From Psychrobacillus sp. FSL K6-2836 (GTDB taxonomy: Bacteria; Bacillota; Bacilli; Bacillales_A; Planococcaceae), in the NCBI RefSeq assembly GCF_038003085.1, contig NZ_JBBOOM010000001.1, positions 1,612,001-1,676,000 of the forward strand: a stretch of DNA of 64,000 bases, read 5' to 3'. Both the position numbers and the translations under genes were made by a program. Each line of letters opens with the position of its first letter. Positions within the stretch are counted from its first letter, which is position 1. Shown piece by piece: positions 8,658-17,612 of this stretch. The notes beneath the pieces were generated by a model that had not been told where the DNA came from, did no database searches, and saw only the letters and a list, made by a program, of their open reading frames with translations.

Positions 8658-9233
8658 TTAATCTCTCAAAAACATTCCGTCACTTAAGATCTCTTTGATA
8701 GAATCTACCCATTCGTCAGTAGGAATCCCAAAATGATTAGGAATAGCAATAGTTTGAAAAATCATCCCAAGAATTATAGCATCAGATAGATGACTTTTAA
8801 TTACTTGTTCTTTCTTCCCCTGCTCGATTAACCCTTGGAATTGTTTGTACATATTAATGTAATATGTATTTAACTGTGTCTGATTGGAGACGACACGATT
8901 GGAAGACTGTTTAGGAATTTGATGAATAATCTCTAGAATCTGATGAATTTCACTATGTCTAAAAATAAAATCAATAACTAGAGAAAACTGTGTTTGAAAA
9001 TCTCCACTTTTATCAAGCACACTAAAATCTTGGAGAAAGCGATTCATTTCATACATCAGAAATTCCGATATCAATTCATCTTTGTTCTCATAATATTTAT
9101 ATATACTGCCACGAGAAACTTCCATCATCGAAGCTAACTTGCTAAACGTAAAGGATTCATAGCCATCCCCAATTAGTAATAGCTTTGTTGCTTTAAATAA
9201 CTCATCGTCAGTAAATTTACGCTCACGTGCCAC
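8658..9233 (-). CDS. TetR/AcrR family transcriptional regulator
   Basis: DNA-binding repressor of 191 residues. The N-terminal helix-turn-helix is FSKLASMMEVSRGSIYKYYENKDEL (in part: MEVSRGSIYKYYENK), followed by a variable ligand-binding helical domain. The open frame extends upstream to 9302, but the GTG at 9233 has a GAGGTG ribosome site and gives the normal family N-terminus RERKFTDDEL. It lies 95 bp ahead of the MMPL gene in the same direction and probably controls it from the palindrome between them. The inducer is unknown. Confidence 0.92.
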   Translation of the reverse strand: MARERKFTDDELFKATKLLLIGDGYESFTFSKLASMMEVSRGSIYKYYENKDELISEFLMYEMNRFLQDFSVLDKSGDFQTQFSLVIDFIFRHSEIHQILEIIHQIPKQSSNRVVSNQTQLNTYYINMYKQFQGLIEQGKKEQVIKSHLSDAIILGMIFQTIAIPNHFGIPTDEWVDSIKEILSDGMFLRD

Positions 9234-9308
9234 TTGTTTCACCTCACTACACAAATAGTATAGTACATAATTTGAAATACATAAACTACACTTTTTCTGC
9301 AAATCATA

Positions 9309-9342
9309 AAAGCGCCACCAATGCTTGCAAAGGCGACGCTTT
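9309..9342 (-). terminator. Terminator after dacC
   Basis: On the minus strand AAAGCGTCGCC pairs fully with GGTGGCGCTTT if two G-U pairs are allowed, followed by TTTT. It sits just past the dacC stop. Confidence 0.75.
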
Positions 9343-9349
9343 CCTATTA

Positions 9350-10834
9350 TTAATAGTGATTAGCAATCGTTGTAGCAATTCTATCAAGTGCGGGGATTGT
9401 GCTCGTTTTATTTTTCTCTGTTAACACGGTAAATATAAGAGTCTCACCGCTTTTAGTTTTTGCATATCCAGCGAGGGATTTTATATTTTCTAGACTACCA
9501 GTTTTCGCTGTTATGTTACCTCTAGTACCAGTAGTTTTCAATCTATTTCGAAGGGTACCACCTACAAAACGATCAGACATACCCGCTACTGGAAGGCTTT
9601 TACTGAAAGTCTTATACCAAGGTTCTGACTGAACTGCATAAAGTAAATGCGATAATTCTCTACTTGTAATTTTGTTTGAATATGACATACCTGATGCGTC
9701 TTCAAATTTCCATTTAGTGCTGTCCAATCCAATAGAATTAGCATATTCTCTCATTACTTTTAATCCTGCATTCCAGCTTCCCGCTCCATACTTCACTTTT
9801 CCCATTTCTTTTGCTAACATCTCCGCATGAGTATTATTACTAAGCTTCATAAATGGAATGATTATATCCTTTAGCGGTTTAGATCTTTTAGATTCTAAAA
9901 CCTTTGCATTGTCGGGTGTCTTCCCTTTCATTACTACAGAGGAAGGTATAAATGTGATACCTTTTGCTTGTAATGACTTTTTAAATATATCCAATACATA
10001 TAATGTTGGATCTGTCACGGAAATCCATTCCTTCGTTCCGTAGGTTCCAATTGGTGAGTTTCCAGAAATAATTACCTTATTAGTCCCTAATTGTCGAGTA
10101 ATTTTCAAAGTGTTTTTGTATCCTTTAGGAACGGTTCTGGACTTATTCACTACCTGTAAAACACTAGTTTGAGGAGTTAGCGTTACTTTAGTTGCCTTCC
10201 CATTTGTAGAAGGTATCGCCTGAACTATTACCGACCCAGCGTCAAAATCACTATTGGGTGAAACTGTCAGAGCAGAAATAGGTGCTGCATAATAGTATGG
10301 CTCGTCCTCTGCCAAAATACCTGCAGACAGTCGAACGGAATCATACCATGAATCATCCCCAACTATATTTCCAGAAATTCTTTTAATACCTTGTTTTGAT
10401 AAACTATTCGCGAAATTATCAAAGTCGGACTTCAATAAGGTTGGATCACCTTTACCCCGCAAATACAAATTACCATTTAATATGCCATTTTGTACTTGCC
10501 CATTCGTATAAACTGCCGTTGGGAAACGATAGTTTTCCCCAAGTGTTTCTAAGGCTGCTGCTGCAGTTAAAAGTTTTAATGAAGACGCAGGCGTTATCCC
10601 TATATCCCCGTTATATTGATATACTATTTCACCAGTAGATGCTTTTCGTACCGTAAGTGCTGTTGTTGCACTTTTCATACGACTATCTGCCATTATGGTG
10701 TTAATCTTGCTTTTTAAACTATTGTACGAAGTAGCGGCTTCTACAGTATTATCCTCACCTGTAGAAATAAAAATAGAACCACTAATCATAACGATTGAAA
10801 TGACAGTAACTAATAATCTTTTCCAAATTCCCAC
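9350..10834 (-). CDS. dacC: D-alanyl-D-alanine carboxypeptidase/endopeptidase (PBP4 type)
   Basis: Class C low-molecular-weight penicillin-binding protein (peptidase S13) of 494 residues, close in size to B. subtilis PBP4a (DacC). It trims or cuts peptidoglycan cross-links outside the membrane. An N-terminal signal segment (about 5-25) precedes the catalytic domain. Active-site motifs are SSLK with Ser84, SNN in MKLSNNTHAEML, and KTG in TAKTGSL. The insert between the first two motifs is the family's extra domains. The GTG start has AGGAGGT six bases upstream. It is monocistronic. Confidence 0.93.
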   Translation of the reverse strand: MGIWKRLLVTVISIVMISGSIFISTGEDNTVEAATSYNSLKSKINTIMADSRMKSATTALTVRKASTGEIVYQYNGDIGITPASSLKLLTAAAALETLGENYRFPTAVYTNGQVQNGILNGNLYLRGKGDPTLLKSDFDNFANSLSKQGIKRISGNIVGDDSWYDSVRLSAGILAEDEPYYYAAPISALTVSPNSDFDAGSVIVQAIPSTNGKATKVTLTPQTSVLQVVNKSRTVPKGYKNTLKITRQLGTNKVIISGNSPIGTYGTKEWISVTDPTLYVLDIFKKSLQAKGITFIPSSVVMKGKTPDNAKVLESKRSKPLKDIIIPFMKLSNNTHAEMLAKEMGKVKYGAGSWNAGLKVMREYANSIGLDSTKWKFEDASGMSYSNKITSRELSHLLYAVQSEPWYKTFSKSLPVAGMSDRFVGGTLRNRLKTTGTRGNITAKTGSLENIKSLAGYAKTKSGETLIFTVLTEKNKTSTIPALDRIATTIANHY

Positions 10835-10977
10835 TATGTACCTCCTATATCATTATTGAAGTTATTGTTAGTTTATCACGAAATTGTCAGATAATAAGAT
10901 TCTTTTTTAATCCTTACAAGAAATTGGACCATTGACCTAGTAGACATCATTTCTAATTATCCTTATACTAGGTTTAA

Positions 10978-11034
10978 CTACTTTGTAAAACAAGGTAGCT
11001 ATTTTTTACACCACTACTTTGTTTTACAAGATAG
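10978..11034 (+). promoter_or_regulatory. Two PadR-type dyad operators
   Basis: CTACTTTGTAAAACAAGGTAG (10978-10998, quoted 21 bases as two halves CTACTTTGT and ACAAGGTAG) and a second copy CTACTTTGT-TTT-ACAAGATAG (11014-11034) are near-perfect dyads 36 bp apart, centre to centre. They precede the PadR gene and are probably its autoregulatory sites (inference). Confidence 0.6.
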
Positions 11035-11051
11035 TGAAAGGGAGACAAAAT

Positions 11052-11396
11052 ATGTCCATTAGAAGTCAGTTACTTAAAGGAATTCTTGATGGCTGTGTAC
11101 TTGCCGTTATCGAAAAAGAAACCGTTTACGGTTATGAATTATCAAAAAAGCTCCAAAAAGTCGGTTTAGAGGATGTGAGTGAAGGTACTATTTACCCTGT
11201 TCTATTAAGACTTCAAAAAAATGAGTTAATTATTGGTGAAATGAGAGCATCAGAATCTGGACCCAACCGTAAGTATTATTCATTAACCGCTGCTGGCAAA
11301 GAGGCGCTTGAAACAATTTCCATAGAATGGAATCAGCTATCAGTACCTATTAATGCTTTATTATCGAAAGGGGATGAAACGTATGAAGGCAAGTGA
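11052..11396 (+). CDS. PadR family transcriptional regulator
   Basis: Winged-helix regulator of 114 residues. VYGYELSKKL, EGTIYPVLLRLQK and the wing GPNRKYYSLTAAGKE are hallmarks of the PadR family. I chose ATG 11052 over the upstream TTG because AAAGGGAG precedes it. Two dyads overlap the promoter region, as expected for autoregulation. Its 3' end overlaps the DUF1129 membrane protein gene by 14 bases, so both are made from one message. Such pairs are common in Firmicutes, with the partner a sensor-like or target membrane protein. Confidence 0.93.
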   Translation: MSIRSQLLKGILDGCVLAVIEKETVYGYELSKKLQKVGLEDVSEGTIYPVLLRLQKNELIIGEMRASESGPNRKYYSLTAAGKEALETISIEWNQLSVPINALLSKGDETYEGK

Positions 11397-12048
11397 GTTA
11401 ATCCAAGAAAACAATCAAAAAAGAGCGTTACTAACGGAAGAAAATGAGCATTATTACACGAATTTATTGCTCTATATCCGAACTAAACTAACCTTATCAG
11501 AGCAACAATCAGAGGAAGTTTTGATGGAAATGTTAGATCATCTTATAGAGGGTCAACAGGACGGAAAAACTGCTATAGAAATCTTTGGCAATGATCCTAA
11601 GGGATACGCAGATGAGATTGTAAGCCATTTACCGCACGAAAATAAACGAAATAGCTTCATATTTATGAGTGAGATAGCTTTAAATGTAATTGGATGGTTT
11701 CTAATAATGCGAAGCATAATTATTCCAATAATCGGAGGAGAAACTTCGGAAAAAGTGTATGTTATATCTTCCCTGCTTCTTATCATTCTGATTTTGGTTA
11801 TGACAGGGCTTGGAGTGAAAATGATTTTTGGGTTAATAAGTCAGTCGTCTTTCGATGAAAATGCTACTGATAAAAAGATGATGATTAAGGCTGGTTTATA
11901 TGGAGCTGGTGGTTTTTTAGTTATTGCAATCATTAGCTTTTTTGTAAAGGAAATCGGGCCATCCTTTATATTACCTTGGCAGGCTTCACTTGGTATAGGA
12001 TCTATATTAATACTGATTTCATGGCTAATGAAGAAATCTAGAATCTAA
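11383..12048 (+). CDS. DUF1129-family membrane protein
   Basis: Membrane protein of 221 residues. The N-terminal half is a soluble helical domain of the DUF1129/HAAS type (LLLYIRTKLTLSEQQSEEVL quoted in part, then MLDHLIEGQQDGKTAIEIFG). It is followed by four predicted transmembrane helices. The ATG at 11383 has AAAGGGG nine bases upstream; the alternative at 11374 overlaps that site. It overlaps the PadR gene, and this pairing is recurrent in Bacillales. Its function is unknown; a link to PadR signalling is guilt by association only. Confidence 0.75.
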   Translation: MKASELIQENNQKRALLTEENEHYYTNLLLYIRTKLTLSEQQSEEVLMEMLDHLIEGQQDGKTAIEIFGNDPKGYADEIVSHLPHENKRNSFIFMSEIALNVIGWFLIMRSIIIPIIGGETSEKVYVISSLLLIILILVMTGLGVKMIFGLISQSSFDENATDKKMMIKAGLYGAGGFLVIAIISFFVKEIGPSFILPWQASLGIGSILILISWLMKKSRI

Positions 12049-12060
12049 ATAAGAAAAACA

Positions 12061-12400
12061 GGCAAAAAACACCGGTCCTCTAAGAACAGAAACCTAGATA
12101 TGCCGTTGATTTTCGCTACGCTCAGTCCAGGGTCTTCAGCTCGCGCTATTCCCACTGGAGTCCCGCCCTGCGCTCCAATCAGCCATGTTCCCTTTATAAA
12201 AACGGATCACTGTAAATAGTATCAGCAAAATAATCGAGTATTATATGATAAAAAGTCATAATCAAATTAGCGCTAGTAATAAGAAAAACCTTATCGACCA
12301 CTCAGGAAGCGTAGAGACCGAGGATGGTCGGCCTCGCCCGTGGAAAGCATCCACCTGAAACGGAAATCAGCGATATTATTTAATTCTTTAAAATACAAGG
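12061..12400. repeat. Degenerate dispersed-repeat remnants
   Basis: The 440-bp gap after the DUF1129 gene has no gene. It holds decayed pieces of repeats seen elsewhere in the window. CACCGGTCCTCTAAG near 12070 resembles the start of the 62.8-kb element. 12106-12185 (GTTGATTTTCGCTACGCTCAG onward) and 12296-12375 (GGCCTCGCCCGTGGAAAGC) resemble the two halves of the core of the 31.9/39.4-kb element, in opposite orientations. Confidence 0.6.
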
Positions 12401-12489
12401 AACAATGTATTTGGAACACGATATTCCATATACTTATTTATCTTTTAATGAGTGGAGAGACTCACACCTTCTCCATCTGTCCATGATTT

Positions 12490-13755
12490 TTATTCAATTA
12501 CTTGAATTGGTGATAATGCATTTGTTTTATCTATATATATAAAGGCATCATATCTGCTCCCGATTTTAGAAGGCACATAATTTCCATAAGCTTCGAAGTC
12601 TGGATTATACACTACTCCAATCGCCCGATGCCCAATCCAATTATTAAAGAATGCACGATTCTCCTCGTCAAAAAGCAGAATCTTATCTGTAGCTTCCACT
12701 CGATGCAGTATATCCTCCCATGAATCTTTTATTGCAGGTGGCACAGTCATTTTCTTAGGAATAGTTCCCCACTCGTCTGCCGCAATTACCTCGCCGCTAT
12801 GGGTACCAAATCCAACTGAAAACACATTTTCAGTCTTGTTTTGTAGACGAAGAATTTCTCCTACGTTTGTCAGTCCTTCTTCTTTCATATCCGTTGAGGA
12901 TGCATCTCCAATATGGGTGTTATGTGCCCAGATTATTATTTTCGTGTCTTTCCCATGATAATCCATTATTTCATTGATCACTTCGACCATATGCTCATCA
13001 CGAACATTCCACGAAAGTTCATCACTACGAACCATTGCCCTGTAATATTCTTCTGCATTTTGAGCAACTAATGCATTTATCTTTAAATTTAAATCTGCTT
13101 CCTGATTACCTTCATACTGTTTTTCATTTTTACGAATGGATGCCACTAACTTCACCACTTCCTCCACACATGCGTCAGAAATGTGAATGGAAGAAAAAGC
13201 ATACGTTTCGGGATGACGATTAAAAGGTTCAAAACAGGAAATTGCCTTCTTTGCAAAAGCCATATCTGTTCCTTCCGGATTCGTTTTACGCAAATAACTT
13301 ACAACCTCATCTAAGGATTCCCATAAACTGTACACATCGATTCCGTAAAATCCTATTTTCCTGTTTTCTTCTAATTGCTTATTATGTTTCTCTAACCACA
13401 TAACAAATTTAGAAATCTCTTCATTTGCCCACATCCACGTTGGCCAGCGTTCGAATGCATTTAGTACGTTTTTTTTGTTAGCCTCTGGATCGTATCCTTT
13501 TATAAATCTATTTACTCGCTGAGTGGATGGCCAATCCCCTTCTACCGCAATTAGAGTAAATCCCTTTTCTTCTATTAAGCGCTTTGATAACTCTGCTCGA
13601 ACTTTATAAAATTCGGATGTCCCGTGACTAGCTTCTCCTAGTAAAACAATTTTCGCATCTCCAATCGCTTTTAATAGAGGAGTCAAATCCTCGGGAATAT
13701 TAAATGGCAGTGCAAACTTTTTAATAGCTTCTGTAAGAGATTTTATCTTAAACAC
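12490..13755 (-). CDS. Erythromycin esterase family protein
   Basis: Protein of 421 residues in the erythromycin-esterase/succinoglycan-biosynthesis-like family. Visible motifs are GEASHGTSEFYKVR near residue 38, AVEGDWPSTQRVN near 75, and AHNTHIGDAS near 275; the His and Glu residues in these form the family's catalytic centre. Related proteins include real macrolide esterases (Ere) and many chromosomal homologues of unknown substrate, so resistance should not be assumed. The apparent GTG start overlaps its ribosome site and no later Met exists near the N-terminus, so the start is uncertain. It is divergent from the T-box leader. Confidence 0.88.
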   Translation of the reverse strand: MFKIKSLTEAIKKFALPFNIPEDLTPLLKAIGDAKIVLLGEASHGTSEFYKVRAELSKRLIEEKGFTLIAVEGDWPSTQRVNRFIKGYDPEANKKNVLNAFERWPTWMWANEEISKFVMWLEKHNKQLEENRKIGFYGIDVYSLWESLDEVVSYLRKTNPEGTDMAFAKKAISCFEPFNRHPETYAFSSIHISDACVEEVVKLVASIRKNEKQYEGNQEADLNLKINALVAQNAEEYYRAMVRSDELSWNVRDEHMVEVINEIMDYHGKDTKIIIWAHNTHIGDASSTDMKEEGLTNVGEILRLQNKTENVFSVGFGTHSGEVIAADEWGTIPKKMTVPPAIKDSWEDILHRVEATDKILLFDEENRAFFNNWIGHRAIGVVYNPDFEAYGNYVPSKIGSRYDAFIYIDKTNALSPIQVIE

Positions 13756-13853
13756 TCCTTTTCCCTAGAAGTTTGCGTTACACTAGCACCCTTTATACCG
13801 ATAAGTATTTTGCCTACGATAAAAAAACAGCTAGTATTTAAAGGAAAATATGG

Positions 13854-14157
13854 TATGATAGGAAAAATTAAAAAGCAATGAAGAGAAGAGTAGGTAACCG
13901 AATTTCTTAACAGAGAGCCCTATTAGCTGCGAGTGGGTAAGAATGAAGTTTCCGAAACAAGCCTCTGAGCTTCACGTAGGACTTGTACAAAGCAAGGCAT
14001 TATGTGACAGACGCTCCTGTTATCGAGCTAGAGTATAAGCATGCCTTCATGCCGTACTTGAAAAGGCTACTAATGGTGACATTAGGGCAAACTAGGGTGG
14101 CACCACGACATATTAATCTCGTCCCTAAGACAGCAGTCTTGGGGGTGGGATTTTTTT
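13854..14157 (+). promoter_or_regulatory. T-box riboswitch leader, probably tRNA-Asn
   Basis: A -10 TATGAT (13854-13859) opens a leader of about 290 nt with all T-box landmarks. Stem I starts near 13877 (GAAGAGAAGAGTAGG, closing in CCTCTGAGCTTC) and carries AGAGAG and GCTG distal elements. The 14-nt T-box AGGGTGGCACCACG is at 14094-14107. A terminator hairpin (CCCTAAGAC / GTCTTGGGG plus seven T) is at 14120-14157. The specifier-loop side reads CCGAAACAAGCC, best parsed as GA-AAC-A, an asparagine codon. The antiterminator TGGC pairs with a G discriminator base, as in tRNA-Asn. ACA (Thr) is the alternative register. The regulated gene is an MFS transporter. Confidence 0.9.
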
Positions 14158-14190
14158 ATTGACCAAATTAAATATGTCGGAGGTTTTAAC

Positions 14191-15393
14191 ATGAGTTCAT
14201 TCAAATGGAAGTTTCCTATTATGTATTTGTTCTCCGTTGGAATTGCCAATATCGGAGGATGGATATACTTATTAGCAATCAACTTAATGGTATTAGAGAT
14301 AACAGGATCTGCTTTAGCAGTTGCGGCGTTGTATATTATTAAACCTATCACCCAGTTATTAGTTGGACCTTGGGCTGGTAGTCTTATTGACCGTGTTTCT
14401 ACTAAGCATATTATGGTCTGTTTAGACGTGATTAGAGCAATATTAATCTTCTTCATACCTTTTTCTGATTCCATCGTATTCATTTATATACTAGTGTTTT
14501 TCATCCAAATGGCTGGGGCAATATTTGAGCCAGCATCCTTTACGTATATGACGCTTTTGCTACCTGAAAATATAAGACATCGATTTAACGCAATTCTTAG
14601 CTTTGTCCATTCGGGTGCCTTTGTAACCGGTCCATTAATTGCAGGTGTTTTATTTATGAGTGGTTCTCTTAAGGAAGCATTATTTGTAAACGTTGGTATT
14701 TTTCTATTATGTGCTGCTCTTGCACTTTTACTTCCTAGAAAAATGTCTACAGCTACTTTTGAAAATTCAAGAATAACTTGGTTGAACATCCAAGATGATT
14801 GGAGATTAGTTGTACATTTTAGTAAGAAGGCTATTCCTTTTTTCGTCTTATATATGATGTTCCAAATGGTTATGCTACTAACTGCCGCATTAGACTCCAT
14901 GGAAGTTACCTTTGCCAAGCAGGTCCTTAATCTGTCCAATACTGCCTATGGATCTCTTGTCACTCTTGCTGGGATTGGATTTCTAGTTGGTGCTCTTTGT
15001 ACCAATATATTAGTAAGAATCGCTCCAGCTAAACTGTTGATGAGTATCGGGACACTATTTGTCTCAATTGGTTATGTTATTTACAGTTTTTCCACAACCT
15101 ATTTGTTAGCTAGTATCGGATTTTTTGTTCTTTCATTTTTTCTATCTATTTCAAATACGGGGTTTATGACATACATCCAATCCAATATCCCTACCGATAT
15201 GATGGGTAGAATATCAAGCCTATATGAGATGCTTTCTAGTTTTATACAAATTATCGTTATTCTTTTTTTAGGTCTTGCATCTCAATGGCTTTCTGTAAAA
15301 GAAGTGGTCATAGGAGGTTCCATTCTAATGTTTTGTGTAGCTCTCTACTTAACTTTACTTTCAGCTAATCAAACTAAAAGGAAATTGCTCTAA
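14191..15393 (+). CDS. MFS transporter under T-box control
   Basis: Major facilitator protein of 400 residues with 12 predicted helices. GSLIDRVSTKHIM between helices 2 and 3 is the motif A loop typical of the family, and the sequence groups with multidrug-like MFS proteins (MdtH/MefA type) by eye. The ATG start has CGGAGG upstream. The transcript is attenuated by the T-box leader just upstream, so expression should rise when the cognate tRNA is uncharged. That points to amino-acid uptake or to export of something that starves the tRNA, for example a synthetase inhibitor (inference). The substrate is not known. Confidence 0.92.
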   Translation: MSSFKWKFPIMYLFSVGIANIGGWIYLLAINLMVLEITGSALAVAALYIIKPITQLLVGPWAGSLIDRVSTKHIMVCLDVIRAILIFFIPFSDSIVFIYILVFFIQMAGAIFEPASFTYMTLLLPENIRHRFNAILSFVHSGAFVTGPLIAGVLFMSGSLKEALFVNVGIFLLCAALALLLPRKMSTATFENSRITWLNIQDDWRLVVHFSKKAIPFFVLYMMFQMVMLLTAALDSMEVTFAKQVLNLSNTAYGSLVTLAGIGFLVGALCTNILVRIAPAKLLMSIGTLFVSIGYVIYSFSTTYLLASIGFFVLSFFLSISNTGFMTYIQSNIPTDMMGRISSLYEMLSSFIQIIVILFLGLASQWLSVKEVVIGGSILMFCVALYLTLLSANQTKRKLL

Positions 15394-15503
15394 TAGAATG
15401 TAGTATTTTTTGGTCTTAACATAATTCAATTGAATATCTTTATAAGGAAGAGTCCTTAAAAGTTTTTTAGTAACCTTAAACCATGGTACGATTGAATAAT
15501 AAA

Positions 15504-15675
15504 GTGAAACTTCAATCAGTGGAGATTTTCCTTATCACCACTGATTGTTAGTTGAACCATTCGGACAGTTGTCCCCCACATATGCTTTGTTACTTGGGAG
15601 AGGCTTTGGGATGGGAGATTACGACGTACAGGAAGTGGCGACTTTAATCGGCCTGCCCGTTAATGCGGGATAAAT
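15504..15675 (+). repeat. Dispersed structured repeat ending GTTAATGCGGGATAAA
   Basis: The gap ahead of the VTT gene contains a 170-bp element related to 46167-46267. Shared blocks are TTCAAT near the start, CCCAC-TAT-CTTTGTT-CTTGG in the middle, and CTGCCC-GTTAATGCGGGATAAATG at the end. A perfect 10-bp stem CAATCAGTGG / CCACTGATTG lies at 15513-15547, and a CCCG / CGGG hairpin lies at the 3' end. No open frame is seen. A trace of the end motif occurs at 62233-62248. Confidence 0.65.
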
Positions 15676-15702
15676 GTGAAAAGGACCAGGTGACGTTAAC
15701 AA

Positions 15703-16389
15703 ATGAAGAATAAAATTCAACATCTAACGAAAAGACAATGGATTATATGGGGCGGTTTGCTGTTAATTTTAGTTTTCGTCTTATTAAACAAAGATATTGT
15801 TACGTCTTTATTGCATGGAGATATAGATGAGGTCCAACTATTTTTAGAAAGAAATATTGGCTATGCGCTATTTTTTATGGCCCTGGTCATGCTCATACAA
15901 AATTCATTTACAATATTTCCACTCATTATCGTGATTACAATCAATATCACGTTATTTGGATTTATAAATGGCTTTTTATGGAGCTGGTTTACGAGTGTAA
16001 TTGCCTCTATTATTGTGCTGTACGGTGTACGCTATGTTTTCCAAGAAATTATTATTGAAAAGTTCAACAAAGGATTAATTGAGAAGGTTGATGCAAATGG
16101 TTTTGCTTATGTACTACAAGGAAGACTTTTCCCTTTTATCCCAACTAGTTTGATTAATATTTTGTCTGGTCTTAGCACAATACGTATCGTGCCTTTCACT
16201 ATAGCTACTGCAATTGGAAATTTCCTTTATTTCTTTGTCCTTGCTCTAATTCCAGCTGGAATATTATCATCTGATGTAGATGAATATGTCATTTTCAGTA
16301 TTATTTTTGCGACTATTCTTATTTATTATTTAGTGAAGTATGTAAAGCACAAAAAAAAATCTACAGAAAAAGTAGATTCGTTAGATTAA
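15703..16389 (+). CDS. TVP38/TMEM64 (VTT-domain) membrane protein
   Basis: Membrane protein of 228 residues in the DedA/VTT superfamily. It has an N-terminal helix (about 14-32), then a helical core with the conserved G-rich re-entrant segment LFGFINGFLWSW and the QGRLFPFIPTSLINILSGL motif, and three closing helices. The tail is lysine-rich and cytoplasmic. Family members act in membrane lipid scrambling or undecaprenyl-phosphate recycling in some species, but this subfamily's role is open. A CAGGTGA ribosome site precedes the ATG. The phosphoesterase gene follows after 17 bp and is probably co-transcribed. Confidence 0.88.
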   Translation: MKNKIQHLTKRQWIIWGGLLLILVFVLLNKDIVTSLLHGDIDEVQLFLERNIGYALFFMALVMLIQNSFTIFPLIIVITINITLFGFINGFLWSWFTSVIASIIVLYGVRYVFQEIIIEKFNKGLIEKVDANGFAYVLQGRLFPFIPTSLINILSGLSTIRIVPFTIATAIGNFLYFFVLALIPAGILSSDVDEYVIFSIIFATILIYYLVKYVKHKKKSTEKVDSLD

Positions 16390-16406
16390 GCGTAGGAGTG
16401 ATTATA

Positions 16407-17144
16407 TTGAAGGTAGCGATTATTACAGATATTCATGGGAACGAACTTGCCCTACAAGCAGTATTGAAAGAAATAGATGCTATGAGGGATGTGCAGGAAA
16501 TTTGGTGTCTTGGAGACATGATAGCTATGGGACCGGATACGAATGAAGTTCTTGATATTCTATTTGAGCGTTCCGATGTTCAAATGATTACCGGTAACCA
16601 CGACGAGGCAATACTATCCCTTATCTCTGGAGAAGGACATCCCGATAGCTATAAGCATACACGTGAACACCATCAATGGATTGCCAACCAACTGTCCGAA
16701 CAAAATGCTGAACGCCTTCGCTTATTACCAAGAACGATTGCAAAAGAAATTAACGGTATGCGTCTATTTGGCATTCACTACCATATAGAAACACATATGC
16801 GTGATTCACATATTAGAGAAGAGCCCTTTTACTCTATTTTAAAACCTACACTAGATAACATGGAAACGATGTTCGGTGATTATCCCGCAGACATTATTTG
16901 CTTTGGACATAATCATCCAGAGCACCTATTTCAAACTGACGATAAAATATATATAAATCCAGGTTCTCTAGGTGTATCCAAAGGCATTACTGCTCCATAT
17001 GCAATAGTTGACTTAGGTTCTATTAAACCAGATGTTACTATTCATCAAGTAGCCTATGATAAAAAAACCTTTTTAGAAAAGTTCGATGCACTCCAGGTGC
17101 CACAAAGAGAAATAATGTTTAAGCTTTTTTATATAGAGGAATAA
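16407..17144 (+). CDS. Calcineurin-like metallophosphoesterase
   Basis: Phosphoesterase of 245 residues in the YfcE/MJ0936-like group. Metal-binding motifs are DIHGNELAL (residues 8-16), LGDMIAMGPD near 37, GNHDEA near 65, FGIHYH and GHNHPEH near 172. Predicted to be cytoplasmic. The start is TTG at 16407, eight bases after AGGAG; the GTG at 16398 overlaps that site. It follows the VTT-domain gene closely. Substrate (phosphodiester, nucleotide or protein phosphate) cannot be deduced. Confidence 0.88.
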   Translation: MKVAIITDIHGNELALQAVLKEIDAMRDVQEIWCLGDMIAMGPDTNEVLDILFERSDVQMITGNHDEAILSLISGEGHPDSYKHTREHHQWIANQLSEQNAERLRLLPRTIAKEINGMRLFGIHYHIETHMRDSHIREEPFYSILKPTLDNMETMFGDYPADIICFGHNHPEHLFQTDDKIYINPGSLGVSKGITAPYAIVDLGSIKPDVTIHQVAYDKKTFLEKFDALQVPQREIMFKLFYIEE

Positions 17145-17612
17145 TTTAAAGGAAAATCACACTAGTAGATATTAATCAGAAGAGATTTTTTAGCTGTAGG
17201 GGTAATTTACTTTGAAATTAAATTAATCATATTTGTTTGCATATATAATCTTTACAAATTAAACATCTCTAATTTATTGAAAAGCTATTATAATTCTTTT
17301 TCCAGTTCCTCTTACTGCATATTCCTTTGATCAAATTCTTCACTAGCTTTAACTTTCAAAAAAGTCGATAAAACTAATCTAATCCCTATCTTGCAGAAGC
17401 AAACTCTGTTTTTCGGCTAGCAATCCAACATACCTTTACCTTCATTTTACTAACATTATTAACCCAATTTACCTTTAGAATAGTTAGTCTCTAAAGGTTC
17501 TATTTATTGGCTATTCTTTTATTTACTTCTCTATTTAGAGATTTGATGAATCTTATTAATATTATTATAATAGAAATAAATTTAGAATTTTTCCATAAAT
17601 GGAGGGGATTTT
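17145..17612. other. AT-rich intergenic region without a visible gene
   Basis: About 470 bp of strongly AT-rich DNA between the phosphoesterase and the response regulator. I see no open frame with a ribosome site, no clear hairpin terminator and no repeat seen elsewhere in the window. The last 100 bp must carry the response-regulator promoter, which I could not place. Confidence 0.5.

Noticed and set aside
12490-13755. Erythromycin-esterase-like gene as a resistance gene
   Set aside because: Chromosomal homologues of this family are common and many do not act on macrolides. The motifs show the family, not the substrate.
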